From positions 12,806,816 to 12,870,815 of the forward strand of contig NC_091098.1 of NCBI RefSeq assembly GCF_024713975.1: 64,000 nt of DNA, read 5' to 3'. Shown in pieces: positions 14,876-27,642 of the stretch; the stretch's first letter is position 1; every line of letters starts with the position of its first letter. Source of the DNA: Paralichthys olivaceus (taxonomy: Eukaryota > Chordata > Actinopteri > Pleuronectiformes > Paralichthyidae). Under the pieces are notes generated by a model. That model ran no database searches, was not told the DNA's origin, and saw only the letters and a list, made by a program, of their open reading frames with translations. Both the position numbers and the translations under genes were made by a program.

Positions 14876-17800
14876 CCAGCAGTGACAGACCACCATGTTC
14901 ATCCTCTACCTGGCCCTCATACGACAGATCAACAACCTTTTTCTACGGCCTCTCCACCTCCTCAACACAGTCCAGCTCCTCTGAAGCTGCCTCCTAAAAG
15001 AATTTGTGCAGTGGCGTCTCATAATCAGTGGGTGGAAACTTGTTGATTTATACAGACAAAGTTATAGTTTGTTCCCTTCCTTCCAGCACGCTCCCTGTGT
15101 TTATTTATTTTTCCTCATGTATTTGAACATTCATTTTTACTCTGTAATTGTCATATCAAAGTTTTGTGAAGAGCTATTTGATGGGCGGGGCTGAGTGGAA
15201 AGAGCATTGTCATCAAACCTGACCTCACTCTGGAACATTGTATTGTTTATTGGATTCATTGCACATATGTTATGCAAAATATTACATACCATAGAGAGTA
15301 TGTACATGTAATGCATTTTTATTTGTGATATCATATTGTGCTGATAGGAAAATACAGTGACCATTTGTTACTACACTATATTCAGAATAATGTGTCCTCT
15401 ACACACAATTGATCCATTTATTTGTTCGTATCATGGTCAGAATCCATCAATATTCATTTATGAGTTTAACACAAACAAATCAAGTACTTTGTACTTAACA
15501 TTTTATGGAAGTATCAAAAATAGCAATGGAAAAAAACAGGTAGTGGACTGATTGAGATTTTTGGATATTCAGATCAATTCAATTTTAGGGACCAGGAAGT
15601 TGATTATTTCTTTGTATTTGATAAATGTGCAACAAATACATTTGGTTGATGGCTGCACCTAATTTACTCTAATGAATATAAGCTTAGAACAACATCGACC
15701 ACTGACAAAATTGACAACACTAGATTCTACACACTGTACCTCTAAGTCACCGAAATTATTGACACAGAATACATCCTGTGTCTTGTAAACAGGAAATAAT
15801 TTCACACTAGTCAAGACGTAATGATGACTTAATGACAAATGTGATGTTTGTATTGATGCTCTAACTCATTCATCAAATCAGGTACGGTCATGGCTCAAGT
15901 GTATTTGGCGCTAGTTAAATGGTGAAGTCAGTAACCTCCTGCTTGCACAAAATCAACATCTGTCCGTTCAAAGTTATTTTTGACTTGAGCATAAATTTAA
16001 CAATTAAAAACAACCCATCATTGGATATTATTGTGAACCTCAGTTATTAATAAAGTAACAAACAGCATTTAGTTTTTGTCATTTCGAATGCTGGGTTGAA
16101 TATGAAAAGAATGAATAATTCTCAGATTATGATCCTTCTAGTGCCTGAAAATGGTTGTTGTTGAAAACGGAATTTTTTATCCTTGTGTCTATCGTAGTGT
16201 ACCAGGCAGATATTGATGAGTATTCATTCTGGACGAAAGCTCAAATGTCATGAGTTGAGAAAATTGTCTCTATAATATCATGAACTTCAAATGAGGTAAA
16301 TCGAATTGATGCTCTTTGATCATTTAACATGGAATACTGTAATGTTGGTAAAAGAACATGAAATATGGTGTTGGAGCTTTGCAATGCAAGAAATATCTTT
16401 TAACGGTGATTCATTATGCAATGATAACTTGCAGTATTGGGTATTGACCACTGATGGTAAGCTTGTAAACCAATGTGTTTTACTGCAGGATGCTTTTAAT
16501 TTCTCTCAATGGAAATCTCATGTCTCCGTGTGGTTTATTTGTTTGTTGAACTAATGTCAAACATCTTCACTTAATATCTGTTACTTTTAATTCCACGAGG
16601 AATGAGAAACTGGGCCATACCTGAAAAAGAGTCTGTTTTTATAATAATTATGAACTGTAATAAATTGAACATAAAATGGTTCTGTTTGTATCCATCCTCA
16701 TGAGTTTACTCCGGCTTATTCATCATTACAACGAGATACAGAACTACGTTTCAGTTAATTTTGCTCTGGTTTTTAAATGTGATGCGGTTTAGAAGTTGTG
16801 ATGCTTTTTATAGAGGGGAACAAAAAGTTCTGTCTCTCACTAAGGCTGCAGGAAAGCGGAAAAATGAGAATGATGTGTTCAGGGTCTCTATCCTTATAGA
16901 TTTGAGTTAATCTTTACCAATTGCAGCATCACTTTTCAAACACGCGCAGGGTAATATGTGCTGTGCTGCTGCAGTTTATTGTAAATGCAAAACCCTGCAA
17001 TGAACAGCACTGAGATCCAAGTGCAATGTCCATATTTAGGCACAAGATGGCACACTTTGTTCTGTTAATGTAAAAGCCGGTTTCACACAGGCAGGACGTA
17101 CATTAACCAGAAGTTTGGTAGCTCCATCCGCGTCTCCCTCATTCCGCCTGCTGGATTGTCCTCGGGCAAGATACTGAACCCCAAATTGCCCCAGACGCCT
17201 GAGTATGACTGATGTATGACAGAGGAAGTGCCGCCTATAGACACACTGTGAATGTACCATTTACATTGTAGAGGTACAAGCAACTACATTGAAATAATGC
17301 TGTTCAAACTCAGCAAATTCATTCAGAGGCTTTAGTTTTCTATATCTTCAACCTTCAACCTTTGTCATAGTGTGGCTGGGCTCATTTCATGAGTGTGTTC
17401 ACATTCTGTGATTAAGGAGAGAAAACAGTCCACCTTAAAATTATACTGCAGGGACTGTGAATACAAAGGATGATTTACCTACATGTGCAGATCACAAATT
17501 TGATGCACTCAACACAAAAACCTCAGATGGTCTTTGGGTCGTTGTTCCTTTGCGATCTCTGTCAGAGATTTTAAGGTGGCGCTGGAGGCCGCACTTGAAG
17601 TAATTGTAGTGAAGAGTGAGACTTCCACGCCACATTAATAATATCTGGGAGCACCTACACACCAGTCGTCACGCTGACGTCACCGTTTGAAGTCTCCTGC
17701 AGACTATTGCGGACGTTGTAGATCCTTCAAATACACATTGATGCCAGTGGGGCCATTTCAACAGTCAGCTAATCTTTGGATTGGCTCCGGGCCTTCTTCA

Positions 17801-19025
17801 GCTCAGCAGAGTGTGAAGAAACACCTCAGAAACTGTTTTTAAAGCACCACAAATCAATTTGAACGTAACTGGACTATGAGTACTGTATGTTCCCTGCACA
17901 CTGTCTGAAGACGTCTGAACAGTAAAGCCAGTAAACTCTGTTAATTGTGCTTTTTCAGTGATGTATCCTGGAGGCTGCGGTCAGCATCTCAAACACTTGA
18001 AATAAGGATGTGTGTTTTATGCTGCTCTGTGTAATGGGCTTTGGTGAGGAGTTCACCTCAGACAGGCCAGAAAAATGAGGCTTTAAGAGTAGCTCACACA
18101 AATTTAATGATGTTATGTAGACATATAAAAAGGTCACAGTATTTAGAGCTATGATACATATGAATCTATGTAAGCTGCACCACATGGTTCTCAATAATCA
18201 TATGTATTAGACCTCTGGACTGCTCGCTGCAGTTCCTCACTAGGTGAATCCAAACAGCTTAGTCTGTAATGTGAATTTAATTGAATATAAATATGTTGCA
18301 CTCTCACAGTCCCTGTGTGGTTGTAATTTAAAATAAAATGGCAAATACATTTCTGCAAAATTAACCACGTAGATCAAAGTTAACCATCAGCTCCATCATG
18401 TCACACATCTGGCATGAAGACGATTTGCTGCATCTTTTTGTAATCTTTCTTCCCTTTCCTTTTTTTCCACCAGATCGGTGATGTGCATTTCCTGAAGACA
18501 CCTCCTCCAGTCATCGTGAGTGTCAGACCAGTCAATTGTAATCTGCAGGTGTCAGTGAGGCACACAGAGGGACTGTGACAGGAATCAGATGTTGACATAT
18601 AGTACAATCAAGTGCTCAACACTGGGATGTGCAGGTGATCAGGTCCACTTGTTTGCATTCCTATTCTTTGTTTTTTGAAAGTGTAATCTTCAGGAGTATT
18701 GAGGGGGGTTGGAGTACATCTGGTGATATCACACAGTTTGATGAGTTGTGGAATTGTCTGCCCTGCAGTCTGAAGAGGTCCTGTTTCAGACCGTCTTTTC
18801 ATAATTGCCAATACATTATCCACATGATGTCAAACCCTGCATGGTTTTAGCGCGGTGACGTTGTCTGCGGCAGATGTTTTCTCCATGAATCACACCAACA
18901 CGACCGACCACCTCCATTTGTTCTGTCCTGACCTCTCCATCTCCCCCTCCTCTTCCACACTCACCACCCCCTGCCCCAAAATGCACGCACACATACACCC
19001 TCCACCCTCCCGTCATACACCCACC
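14876..19025. other. srm 3' flank and srm-cort spacer
   Basis: The srm 3' UTR starts here; AATAAA hexamers at 16049-16054 and 16659-16664 are candidate poly(A) signals, but I cannot choose between them. At about 15714-15754 a fragment (gattctacacactgtacctc) resembles the right end of MITE family A. A teleost interspersed repeat lies at 17085-17290. No exon of another gene is recognised. Confidence 0.5.
17085..17290 (+). repeat. Teleost interspersed repeat
   Basis: Contains the string of short blocks common in dispersed fish repeats: GGTTTCACACAGGCAGGACG, GTCCTCGGGCAAGATACTGA, CCCCAAATTGCCCC and then GTGAATGTACCATTTACATT. The related ...cttgcccaaggat... block in the opposite sense is seen near 34118. 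Class not determined. Confidence 0.5.
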
Positions 19026-19030
19026 ACCGT

Positions 19031-19070
19031 CTACGTCAGGGGCAGAGGGGGGGGGGAGGCATTATAAAAG
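19031..19070 (+). promoter_or_regulatory. cort: cort core promoter: CRE-like site and TATA box
   Basis: CTACGTCAGG (19031-19040) contains TACGTCA, one base from the half of a palindromic CRE. TATAAAA (19063-19069) follows 23 bp later, after a run of G. The TATA box lies about 240 bp before the cort start codon, leaving a 5' UTR of roughly 200 nt. A CRE just upstream of TATA is the known arrangement of vertebrate somatostatin promoters, which respond to cAMP through CREB; that this site works the same way is inference. Confidence 0.6.
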
Positions 19071-19305
19071 AGTGAGGGACTTTGGAGGATGAGGAGAAAA
19101 AACACCAGTGGTTTCCAAATCTTTGTGACCAGCTGCCTCCAACTGCACTGCACTTTCTGCACCGCTCTCCTCTGGATCTCTGACTTGCCTGAGCTGCTCA
19201 CACTCTTGCTCTCAAACACAAACACACACACACACACCCTTACAAAATCTCTGTGAGGCTCTTGTGAGTGTAGCACTGGTCCGTCACCTGCACTCCGGTC
19301 ACAGC

Positions 19306-19953
19306 ATGCAGCTCCTGGTGGTGTTAGCAGCTTTCATGGGGGTTGTGTTCAGTGTAAGAGCAGCCGCTGTGCTTCCTGTAGAGGATAGAAGCCCCATCCA
19401 TATGAGCAGGGTGAGTAGATTTTTATTGTTCTATTAATTTCATCTTTTATTACTGATTGACTTATATGTTTTTTTGAGAAAAATCTAATTGAATAAGTAG
19501 CATTTTTTAAAGAATATCTGAACTTATATTGAAAATTGCTTGTTTCATCAAGAGAAATGAATTCTCCTTGAATTTAAATTTGAAAGAATTTGTGCTAGAG
19601 AGTGACAACAATTTTTAATTATTCCTGTGAACTCGTGTCTAAATTGGAAAAATGAAACATAATGAAAATTTGCCACATGAATGCGTCTCAATAATATATT
19701 CTCCTCTTCTCTGATTTTTGCTCAGGAGCTGAGCAAAGAGCGCAAGGAGCTGATCCTGAAGCTGGTGTCTGGCTTGTTGGAGGGAGACCTGGACACCAAC
19801 ATGCTGCCCGGGGATGTGGCACCTGTGGATCTGGAGGAGCCGCTGGAGTCTCGTCTGGAGGAGAGGGCTGTCTATAACCGGCTATCACTGCCTCAGCGCG
19901 ACCGCAAAGCCCCCTGCAAAAACTTCTTCTGGAAAACGTTCACCTCCTGCTAA
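19306..19953 (+). CDS. cort: Cortistatin / somatostatin-2 precursor ([Pro2]SS-14)
   Basis: Secreted neuropeptide precursor for somatostatin-family G-protein-coupled receptors. Two coding exons, 19306-19410 and 19726-19953, join in phase 0 to 110 residues. It starts with a hydrophobic signal peptide (MQLLVVLAAFMGVVFSVRA), has an acidic propeptide with the family block ELILKLVSGLLEGDL, and ends after a dibasic RK with APCKNFFWKTFTSC then stop. The two cysteines form the cyclic hormone and FWKT is the receptor-binding core. Proline at position 2 (AP instead of AG) marks the SS2/cortistatin paralogue rather than sst1. The single intron in the propeptide is at the position usual for the family. 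The neighbours (dffa and pex14 are nearby) also match CORT on human 1p36.22. In fish this gene has been called sst2 or PSS-II/III as well. Confidence 0.95.
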
Positions 19954-20194
19954 CAGTGCCCAAACAAACCCCCCAACTCACCCTCCACCAGGCTCTGCCA
20001 GCCTACCGTGCTCCTTCCCTCCACAGCTCCATATGAACTGTAGTTGACCTCAGCTGTACATATCATCTACACCCGTCCGAGACGCAGCATTGATGGACTT
20101 CACTGAGACAGTGTGTCTGTTTGAATATTAATTCGTTATTTATGTATAAAAATATCATGTATTTATGTATGTAACAATTTCTTTCAGGGTCAAC

Positions 20195-20200
20195 AATAAA
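20195..20200 (+). terminator. cort: cort poly(A) signal
   Basis: AATAAA lies 242 bp after the stop in a UTR with several ATTTA/TATTTAT motifs (20128-20170), which are typical instability elements of short-lived neuropeptide messages. Confidence 0.7.
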
Positions 20201-22802
20201 GCATGGATCAAATATTTGGGATGGTACTAACAGTTTATTGCTTTTGCAAATGCTTCAGAGAAAGGGTCGTATTTTTCCACCTGTTTCTACGTGATTATAA
20301 TTGCAAAGTCAGATTTCATGCAAAAGATATGACTGCATTTTATTACAATTGGGACATTTACTGTGCTAAAATTGTTGAAATATTTTATGGTTTGCCATTA
20401 TCACTCAAATTTATTTCTGCATCTGCTGAAACCAGGTCGTAAATGGCATATTTTCTCTATTGAAAGTCAACCAATCCTTTTCTTTCAGTAGGTAGGTGTT
20501 AGGAGGTAACAGAGGGTATAATTCATAACGTGTGTATCATAGTTATTCTGCTTTGTACTTGTTACAAATAAAAAATACTGAAAGGGAAAGACTTGCGTAA
20601 CACGATTATTTGAGAAGGAACAAAATTAGAATTATTTTCACAATTTCTGAAAAAAGATGTCAAATGACTAAATACAAATAGTGGTGTTAGGCCTAAATGC
20701 TTTAGTAAAAGTAATTTTTATAAAAATCTGCTTGGTGGTGACAATCTGTAATGTGTACATGTTTTATTATTTGCCTTATTAATGCCTGGTCACAGGTTGA
20801 TGGAGATGCTTCAGTGACTTATCACAGGCTGTTAAACCTGTCAGTATAAGGAAAATAAATAAAGTAGGAGCGCCCCAGCGTTCGCAGCATGCTGACCTTT
20901 GACAGCAGTTACGGCACATATAGCACGAAAGGTAGAACACCACTGTGTGATGAAACAGCAGAGACGATTTTAAATTGACAGGTTTAAAGATAATAAAATG
21001 TTCACCGCGTGACCCAGTCAACCCAGTTTTTGATTCTTGCAGGAAAACATGACCCTGCACAGACCACCAGTGACTTATTACTCAATCAGTCACACTGCAA
21101 TTACCAAGCACTCTCACAGCTTTCCTGGCATGTTCAAAAATCTGATGTGTGTGTTTTTTTGAACCACTTACCATGGCATAGGGTGCACCAGGGGATCGCC
21201 ACAGTTAAATATTGACTTTCAAGCTCAGGGCATGCCACAGTCCCTATTGGAGAGCTGACAAATTTAACAAAGTAAATTACATGCAGGGGAATATATTTCT
21301 GTATGAGTCAGTTCAATCAATTAGTGCTTTCATGAAAGAATCATACAACTGAGCAAACAAAAACCAACCCCAACTCTTAGGTTTCCTGAATAATGGAAGC
21401 AAATGTGTAACAACCACAAAAGAACTTTAACGACATTATTTACATTGAAAATAATAAAAAGTGACGTCAAGCTGTGTGTGAGAAAATTGGCAATGCAAAT
21501 TGTATTCAAAGCTTTGGGGCAATCATCAAATTAAAGACTTAGAAATGTGTTAATTCTGAAATAACCTAAAAACAACCTGTCACCGGAGTCCATAGAAATC
21601 CCACACAGCAAAAGGCGAAGCTCGGAAGAGGTTTCATTACAGTCTTTTCAGCCGGGTTCGTGTCTCATCATCTTCCTGAGCTGGATGAATAGCAGATAAT
21701 GATGAATGCACTTGTTTCACAGGTGCCGCAAAGACTCAAGTTAACCTCAGTTCACAGCACTGATTCAATTACAGGTGGAACATGAAAGGCCCCGGTGATG
21801 ATGTTTTTTTCTTCTATTGTCATTACGTGCATGTTCAAGACAGTTTGGAGAGAAGAGCTCATCAATCGTACATAGTTTTTTATTGAAAAAGACAATCAAA
21901 AATTCCCTGAAAACAGCTCTTGATGCAGAGTTACAGTTCTATGAATTTCTAAGCGACATAATTACATGGTTTGCTGTACCGTCGCTCCCTTTAAAGATGC
22001 TGAATAAACAAAGACCCCTGTGGTCTTACTTGATTACAGGTTCCTCATGCAGCATGTGTCATTGGTGGAATAAAAATAACCGTTTTAGATATGATGCATT
22101 TCCAGGTGTACAACCTGGAATGACTAGACCGTATATGCCAGAATAAAAGACAATCATTTTTAAGAGTGAAAAAAAGAGAAATATTTCTTCTCTAACGCAG
22201 TACCTGGTAGCAATCAGTATCTCTGGAGTTGTGATAACACAACAAAACAATTTGATGTCGGCAGAGGTGCTGTCCACTCCTGACTTCATGCTCCTGGGCT
22301 CAAATGAGCATACAGAGGAGCAACATCAAAGGCAATGCCTGCAAGCGAAGCATTTTATTGGCTTTCCTTTTGATCTGAAGGAGGAGGGAAGGCAATGCTC
22401 AGGCCTAACTGTGTAATTCAAATTTAAATGTGACTTCATATGTGGCGGTGTTTAAAAATAACAAAGACTTAGGTTTTGTTGGTGCTCCTCATAGGGAAAA
22501 AAATGACTTCAAAGTGAACCCACTAACATAACATAAATGCAGAGGATAGTTGTAAACTTTATAGGATGTAAAGTACAGAGAATTAAGGTACTAGGAATCT
22601 AATCGCTAATTGTTCTGGGTTCCAGGTTTTTAATGTTTAATCTGCGATGTTATGTTTAGTTTGGTGGTACATTAGGAAATATGGTGTGTGATTTGTGGTT
22701 AATAAATGTTGGATCATTCAACTCTCAGTACAAAACAGAGTGACTACAAGTCATGAAGGGGATGCTCCAATTTAGACTCACACTTATGTATATCTACACA
22801 TA

Positions 22803-23062
22803 TCCATCCATTCATTATCTATACCACTCAGTCTTCAAGGGTTGCTGGGGGAGCTGGAGCCAATCTCAGCTGATATTGGGCAAGAAGCGGGGTACATCCT
22901 GGACAGACCAGGGCCACAGGTACAGAGACAAACAACCACTCACTCTCCATTCACACAAACAGTCAATTTAGAGTTCCCATTAATCTGTAGAAAATCTACA
23001 CAGACAGGGAGAGAACATGCAAACTCCATGTAAAAAGCTGCGGCCGAACCAGGATTCAAATA
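22803..23062 (-). mobile_element. Expander/RTE-like LINE 3' remnant, minus strand
   Basis: Shows the block order typical of this very common teleost repeat: ccatccattcattatctat, gggagctggagccaatctca, gcggggtacatcctggacag, agagacaaacaaccactcac, gtcaatttagagttcccatt, gagaacatgcaaactccatg and gccgaaccaggattcaaa. Compared with the usual form it has lost the segment around the 'cagtctatcgcagggcc' block and part of the middle, so it is an old deleted copy. Confidence 0.75.
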
Positions 23063-23429
23063 CATTTTATCTTTTTAAGTCCTCGTAGGCAAATCAATGT
23101 GTGCATTGTGAAAAATGTCAAATATAGAGACTGAAAATTATCATTTAAATCTGTAGAGATTTTTTGCCTACTTTAGACTAATTCTCACAATCTTGTCAAC
23201 CCTGTATCTCCAGCTTATTTCTACAGTCCAAATATATAAAGAGCAATTGCAAATGGGTGTTTTTGTTTTCCAAGGGAAATCAATGATTGCAGACTAAAAT
23301 ACCTCAAATAAATAATCCTACAACCATTTAGAGCAACAGAGTGTGTGTTGAAGCTCAGCGCTACAGAAAAATATCTGGGAGAATTTCTGGAGGAAAATAT
23401 ATGGTACAATGTTTTGTTTTGTGTCTGTA

Positions 23430-23810
23430 TTTTGCTCCTCAACATTTAGTCATATTTGATTCAGTTATTTTGTTAATTACCCTTGTGTCTCATCTCTGTG
23501 CACTTTACTTCCTGTTTTTGTCTGCTGTCCCTCCTTCACTGATCATAGACTCCGCCCTAATTAGTAACACCTGGGTCTTACTTCCAGTATTTAAATCCTG
23601 CCTTCTCGCCGGTTTGCCTTCTTTGTTTCTCAATGTGAATTCTTGTGTTTTCTTTAAGAGTTATTTTTCAAGTTTTGTTGGTGGACCTTTTCTTTTGTAT
23701 TTTGTGGACAAATTCCTCTGATTTAACTGCCGACCTGTACATCTGTAAGTCAAATCAAACTCCTTGTGTGCATTTGGGTCTTCACCTGTCTCAAGCGTGA
23801 CGTACAGTTT
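23430..23810 (+). mobile_element. Possible solo LTR / retroelement end
   Basis: Pyrimidine-rich prose of the sort that ends fish LTR retroelements: repeated ttgttttgtgtctgtatttt-like blocks, tttaaatcctgcc, gtggacctttt, gtgtgcatttgggtcttcac and a final gtgacgtaca. No tRNA primer site or coding part is seen beside it, so a solo LTR is more likely than a full element. Boundaries are approximate. Confidence 0.4.
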
Positions 23811-25298
23811 GTTTAATAGTGGCTCAATGGAGGATTCAACAGATCTCTCCATATCAGCAGCCATCTAGATTGTAAATCAAAATGTGCTCCCCTGTCAGTC
23901 ATATAAAGCCCATCCACCATTTTAGATCAGATTTGTAAAGGGAGGGAGGGAGTCATGCTCAAGTGGGAATAAACTGGTGTCCAGGTTATTGTATATTTAG
24001 TTACTGTTAAACATTTAACAACATTAATAAATCTTTATTGCTCCCTAGTGGACAAGGATTGTTTACTGCAGCTTCTTTGGCCTGGTCCCAACATCATCTA
24101 AAACTGCAAAAATTCTCCTGCAGTCATTATTGTAGATTCCTGTCTTCATGAATAAACACTAACAAGGAAACAGAGCTACACAATGCTAGGTCCAAAATGG
24201 AGGAAGAAATCATAGGCTATCAGCTGTTTTTATACAACCTGTCTGTGTCAGAGTATTAACTGTATCTGTTACACAACTTCTGCTGGAACTAATTTAGTAA
24301 AGTGCACACATCTCTGAACCACTGTGGTGTGACCACATCTGTGTATCAAAGGTGTGTGAGTCTCAACATTATCTGTAATGATGTTTTCATGGTCACAGTG
24401 AAGAGAGAAGAGATTGCATCTGTCCTTGATGATTTCATCGCTTTGGTTAACACCAAGGTGATTGTTTCTGAGAGTGAACCTGAATCTTGAGTCTGACATA
24501 CTGTCTCTCATTAGGATTTACTGTAAAATTACTCAATATCTTACCTTTATTATGTTGCCTAAATGCATTGATAGTTTCACTGTAATTGTAAACTGGGTTA
24601 GCCTCACGTTGTATTTGTCTCTGTATTTCACAGATGTCAGAACAAATTTCCATCCCGCAATCGTGAAGATTTAGAAATGGTTAACATCAAACGGTTCTCT
24701 AACCTGGCCTGGATCAGTCAAGACAGGCCAAATTAACACCCTGCGCTCGGCTGATGCTTCTCAGGAAAGGTGTTAACAGGCGGGTTGTGTGGCGATTCCT
24801 TGCTGAAGGAAAGGCTGTGTCCTCCTCTGTGTACAACTGATGCTATAAACAAATAATTTAAAAATAAATATAATTCTACATGAAATCAAATGTTTTAGAG
24901 ATTCAAGCACCTGCAACTGATGTGTTTCATAAGATGTACTGATTCACCATGTACCAGATTAAATAGGAATAATTCTACAAACTGGAAAGTCCTTGTTATA
25001 CATGTACACATTTGTACATATTTGATAGGTTATGATACAGTGGGTGAACATGTTTGTTTCAGAAACAGAGATGAAGGTTCTGTGCAGTACACATGTACTT
25101 GTACTTTATTAACCCAGCGACTGTGGATGCAGTGCCTGCAGCGGCCTTATTCATCTCTGTCAGCTGGCCTCAGTTTGTTTAGTTGTGACATTTCAGATAG
25201 GTTGTACACAGAGCACTGAGCAAAAGCATTATGGTCGACTAGCTGAGGCATTTTGAAGAAAAATAAATATATATACAAAGTAACCACCAGACAAGTTA

Positions 25299-25315
25299 TG
25301 TGTGTGTGTGTGTGT
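25299..25315. repeat. (TG)n microsatellite
   Basis: Eight uninterrupted TG units in the cort-masp2 spacer. Confidence 0.9.
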
Positions 25316-27618
25316 CGAGATCATCAGAGCCTTTCAGTAGTGACTCTCCTCTATTCAGTTGAAAGTATAATGATTTCATGGCTTCCTGCTGTAGAAGTTT
25401 AGATCAAGATTCCAGCCTAAATAAGATTTTTCCATTGAAACCGACAACCAGATGTTTCAGATTAAAGAAATTATGCTTTTCAAAGGCATCGTAAAGAGCT
25501 TCATCATCTGTGATAAAGAGACATTCGCCGCTGCGTGATGCTGAGCATTGACGGAGTGCAGCATTCTGGCACACTCATGACACACAGGCTTAAGTGTCTC
25601 TGATGTATCTGTCCCAAAGAGTTCCCTTGTTTGGGAGCACAGTTAGGAATGGAGAATTTTTTTTTCTCCCCCAGCAGGGCCTAATGATGCCTGATGGCTT
25701 ATTCAGTCTACTAGTGGCAGCGCTAAAAGCTGATCATTATAGGGCCCTCTGCTCTTTCAGCGCTAAAGCCGTGGCTCGGAAAATGAGCTGTCACCACAGC
25801 ATGAGGAGAGGATGCAACCCACTGGTCACTATAGTGACCCTTATTCGGTCTGGGTGCCACTATTTTGAGAAGCTGGGCAGGTCTGCAGCGTGAAGTAAAA
25901 CTTAAGTTTTCAAGGGTGTAGTTAATGGTGACGTTTGAGTGCTGTGGGTTTTGTTTTTTTAAACCACAGTTTATATTCATTGTTGCAAAAAGCAGCAGTC
26001 CTGTCAGTTTAATTGGAATATTTTTAATATGATGTCTACCTCTTGATTTTCTTTTTGCCTTCACAATGTAATTAGGATACCAGATAATAAATAAACAAAA
26101 ATTCAATTTGACTAGATTATCCCCCATCGACTCACTCTGTGAGGCAGTTTGTAGTTTCAGCTACATTTTAATGTCATATGTTGATGTTTATAATGTTCAC
26201 CATCTTACTCTAGAGAGTTAAGATTCGGACATTTGCTTATTAGCTGGATCTAAGGTCATTTTGCAGCTATGTAGTCGCACCCTCTGGAGGCCTCTTTAGA
26301 GACCGACTCCATGACAGCCTCACAATTAGGATGTCCCATTCCGAAGGTTCATTCAAATGCGGTTGAGAAATGCGTCCTTTCATTCTCAAGAGTCTGGAGC
26401 TCCAATGGGAGTCCAAAAGCATAAGCCACTCTTTGTTGATGTTGTAGCTTTTGACTCAACACTATATCTTGTATCTGATCAATATTAGCTTGACTTTAGC
26501 ACAATTTGTCTTGCTGTTTTTACCCAGCAGAAGACATCAAGTTATTATGCTTCAGTTCTTCCATATGCAAACATCCATTTTAATTGAAAATTGATCCTTA
26601 ATTGCTCAGCAGATGATATTTAAATTAAGCATTATAAGGCAACAGTGTGGTAAGTGTACATCCTTGGCTGGATTAAATTAGCAACATCTCCGCAGTCAAT
26701 ACATTTGTCAGACACAATTTTTTTTTTCATAAAATCTTTAATGATGCAGCCAAGCACAGAAATAACGTGTAGGAGAAGCAGAGGCATTGCTTTGTAGATA
26801 TTTGGTTGTACCAACAGTACAAAGCATGTAAAGATGAATTGTTTGGTGCTTCGTTGAACAATTCTCTACGCTGACAACTAATCACATTGGTTCATCTGCT
26901 TTGACTCCTTCTGTGAGAACGTGTCGTCCAAGTAAATTATTGTGTCCACATGTCTCAACGTCTGGAGGAACATCCCTGAAATTCACCATCGGCCTGTGAG
27001 CCTCGAGGCCAATTTCCACTGGAGTTGTGCTGGTTGCAAAAACAAGTTGGAAAATTATATTGGATATTATCGTAGAAAAACTCAAGCAATCATGTTATAT
27101 ATACAATAACATAGTCTCTATCTATAATTTTCAATTGCTGAGTGCTGCTGTATTATAGTCATTAAACTTCTATCAGAGTAAATGCAATCCATCAAGATAA
27201 AGCAGCGTTCCTGTCACAGTTCATTAGGCTGGCTTTTACACTGAATGTCAGACTCATGACCAGCAGCCACTCATGTTGATGGTGTCATTAGAAGAACAGG
27301 ACTACAAGGAGGTAGGGAAGCATCACAAGATGATATTGACTGTCTTGTTTAAGCACCGCAGTGTCCTCTATGAGGTGTACAATATAGGTCTCCAATCACA
27401 GGGACACACTCCTGTGATTAGCCAGCAGAGCTGTCATTGTTTGCCTCAGTCTTTTGTACCCTCAATAGTCTTGTTGCCACAGCACCAGATGAGAATCAGT
27501 TTGTAGTGCTACTTACGACTATTTTCAGGACAATTGGGCCCTTGTGGGATAGCTATACACCTGATTGCAGTTCCTCTAACAACATGAAATCCCTTTTATG
27601 TCAAATGATCTGGTTGCA

Positions 27619-27642
27619 ATACACACACACACACACACACAC
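27619..27642. repeat. (CA)n microsatellite
   Basis: About twelve uninterrupted CA units; likely polymorphic between individuals. Confidence 0.9.
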
